Of a DNA stretch of 64,000 bases, positions 62,148 to 64,000 are shown piece after piece. Under the pieces are notes generated by a model. It ran no database searches. It saw only the letters and a list, made by a program, of their open reading frames with translations, and had not been told where the DNA came from. Every line of letters starts with the position of its first letter. Position 1 is the stretch's first letter. Origin of the DNA: Thermogymnomonas acidicola JCM 13583 (lineage in GTDB: Archaea > Thermoplasmatota > Thermoplasmata > Thermoplasmatales > Thermoplasmataceae); contig NZ_BBCP01000010.1 of NCBI RefSeq assembly GCF_001316105.1, forward strand, positions 26,805 to 90,804, written 5' to 3'. Both the position numbers and the translations under genes were made by a program.

Positions 62148-63914
62148 TGCAGAGGAGCGCAGTAGCCAGGCCACTCCTCATGGTCGGCCTCGGTTCAGCT
62201 GCTGTACGCCTCCTACCTTGTCTGGGTCTCATTCGGTTACCTGAACATGGCCTCGGATGCAGTGAGCTGGGCACTCGTCCTCATGTCATTCTTCATATTC
62301 CTCAGGGCCTCGAGGCCTGCACCTGACACTGGACAGGACAGCGTGCTGAGGTACTCCACGGTCATAGCGCCGGCCTCGGTGGCGTTCACCGTTTTCCTGG
62401 TAACACTGCCCTCCGCATACTCGGCACATATGCCGTCACAGCGGTGTCGGTGGCAGCCTCTGCCGCAGTCATCGCGGCATGGACAGCAAAGAAGCAACAG
62501 GCGGGATTTGCTTCCCTGATGGCCCTGGTCGTACTCTTCTCCTGGCTGCACCTCTCGCAGACGGGCCAGTTCCAGACGGACGAGATCTTCCTGGACTACT
62601 ACGCTTCACACCTGGCACTCAGGGGGGGCATTGACCCTTACACTGCAAACATAGCGCAGTCCCTGGTCGTGCAGCACGTGCCACTGGCGGACCTCACTCC
62701 CCCCCTCCTCTCCGGCGGGTTCTTCAGCGGCATGGACTACCCGGCACTCTCGTTTCTGGTGATGCTCCCCCCCTTCGACATCGTGCACGCAGATGCCGGC
62801 GTGGTGCCCCCCCTTACCTTCTTTCTGGTTTCCCTGGTGCTCGTATATATGGTGGCATGGAAGAGGGAGGGGGCATGGGCCGGTGCGCTCGCCGTGGCCA
62901 TGATCCTTATGGACTTCGGACTGGTCTCACTGGCCTCCAACGGGGACATGGACACCGTCTGGGTGTTCTTCCTCCTGCTCTCAGAAATATTGATGGCGAG
63001 GAGCACACTCGCCTCAGGCGTATCCTATGGCCTTTCCGTTGCGGCCAAGCAGATACCGTTGCTTGTGGCGCCCTTCATGCTGGTCTACCTGGTCAGGCAG
63101 CGTGGGTGGAGGTCGGCGGCCATCTTCGCCCTCTCCTCGGTGCTCTCCTTCATGGCCATAGACCTGCCCTACATCGCCGCCTCTCCAGCCTCATTCCTCA
63201 GCGAGGTAGCCAGGCCGGAGACTGGGGGGGCACTCATTTGGATCGGCCAGGGGGGGCCTAGCCTGATCTCCTTCACCGGCATCTACCTGCTCTCAAAGGG
63301 CTACTTCACCATGCTGATGGCCGTCTTGGAGGCCCTCCTCGCCATACTGTATGCGGTGGACTTCAGGCGTCTCGCCCTCTCTTTCCCTGTCTTCCCGATC
63401 CTGGTGATGTTCTTCAACTACAGGCTTCTCTTCAACTACCTCGCCTTCTGGCCCATGCTCCTCGTGCCCGTGATATTCCTCTGGGAGAGGCCAGGAGGGG
63501 GGGCCTCGAAGGGGGGGACGCGCCAGCGCGTACTCAGGGTGGCCAGGTACGCCGCCGTGGCGGTAGCGGTGGCCGCGGTCTGCACATTCCCTGCGTTCCA
63601 TGTCCATGATTCAGGAGCAAGGATCGTGTCTGTCGAACTGCTCCACGGCCCTGGTGGGAACGTCTCTGAGATGGTCGTCACGGTGGAAGGCCCGGGTTCC
63701 CAGGGCCTGCACTTCAGGTCCTTCGGGCCCGGTTTCATCTCCTACCCCCCCAACGGCATCCTCTGGAGGGACGCCTACGAGAGGAACACTACCAGTGGGT
63801 CGGTGTATGTCCTGGAGCCCTGGCCAGGCCAGGGGGGGGATTGCTGCGTCCAGCGTGAGGGTTGTGAACGGTTACAGCACCAGTGAGAGCATCTTCGCCA
63901 GGGTGGGAAACTGA
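62144..63914 (+). CDS. GT-C-like membrane glycosyltransferase, third of three (frameshifted)
   Basis: About 590 residues, similar in plan to the first gene. FLDYYASHLALRGGIDPYTA holds the DPY motif, SVAAKQIPLLVAPFMLVYLV the KQxP segment, and FFNYRLLFNYLAFWPMLLVP the last conserved helix. The C-terminal 120 residues are outside (SGARIVSVELLHGPGGNVSE). Frames change near 62205, 62430 and 63833; the restored end is IAASSVRVVNGYSTSESIFA then RVGN. It resembles the GT87 and DUF2029 groups. It starts at ATG 62144, overlapping the previous stop. Confidence 0.65.
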
Positions 63915-63966
63915 GGGGGGGCCTGCATTTCAGGTAGCCCGTTGTGCTGATTTAAGAAGGCTGGAT

Positions 63967-64000
63967 ATGGAATTCCACCAGGACGGCGCGGTAGCGGGAA
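63967..64000 (+). CDS. Start of a further gene, cut by the window edge
   Basis: An ATG at 63967 (MEFHQDGAVAG) follows an AT-rich element TGATTTAAG at about 63948-63956, as expected for a leaderless start. Only eleven codons are visible, so no function can be given. Confidence 0.3.
   Translation, partial: MEFHQDGAVAG

Overview
The window looks like a chromosome segment of a high-GC archaeon of the order Thermoplasmatales. The Cdc48/VAT ATPase at 12812-15080 follows Thermoplasma VAT (as I remember it) almost residue for residue, and aRF1, the archaeal UMP kinase, Elp3, the CdvC/Vps4-ESCRT-III pair and a Thermoplasma-type mevalonate branch agree with that. The high GC recalls Thermogymnomonas rather than Thermoplasma or Ferroplasma, but that is inference. 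Most genes with a clear promoter have a TATA-like box centred about 26 bases before the start codon, so most transcripts look leaderless.

The dominant oddity is a very large excess of G or C runs 6-8 bases long, about three per kilobase by eye. Where a protein can be compared with a known family, the run is usually expected to be 4 or 5 long. An expansion from 4 to 7 adds one Gly or Pro in frame; other changes break the frame. Most long genes are therefore shown here as one span crossing several frames. Single-base losses in short runs (thrB, kdpB, cdc48, elp3, lhr) point to homopolymer errors in the underlying sequence, although real tract expansion cannot be excluded from the sequence alone.

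Layout: 1-2966, a split and re-ordered glutamate synthase locus (FMN-domain tail, central domain, amidotransferase, GXGXG domain). 3129-6284, an isochorismatase-fold protein, a P-loop kinase and a decarboxylase of the archaeal mevalonate branch, then an HNH protein. 6288-8591, a gamma-family PLP enzyme, homoserine kinase and a DUF1059 protein. 8715-12606, an ATPase-TPR protein, cysteine synthase and rhodanese. 12812-18350, Cdc48, a PRC-barrel protein, an FAD oxidoreductase and a zinc dehydrogenase. 18504-21188, an MFS transporter, a small protein and a secreted protein. 21185-27188, a wHTH regulator, a membrane protein and a giant Lhr-type helicase. 27347-32864, a thiamine-binding protein, an amino-acid permease, a PadR-ABC exporter operon and a radical SAM protein. 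32868-37843, UMP kinase divergent from aRF1, an MFS transporter and Elp3. 37921-43271, kdpFABC with a convergent tandem Usp protein. 43482-45729, a HisA-like protein and pyrD-pyrK. 45920-51827, a second ATPase-TPR protein, CdvC/Vps4 divergent from ESCRT-III, and a membrane protein. 52009-64000, a sugar-nucleotide, heptose and glycosyltransferase cluster ending in three tandem GT-C-like membrane proteins.

The last region probably makes and transfers surface glycans: isomerase (GmhA), kinase (HddA-like), two epimerases, soluble GT2 enzymes and a GtrA fusion would supply activated or lipid-linked sugars to the large membrane glycosyltransferases.
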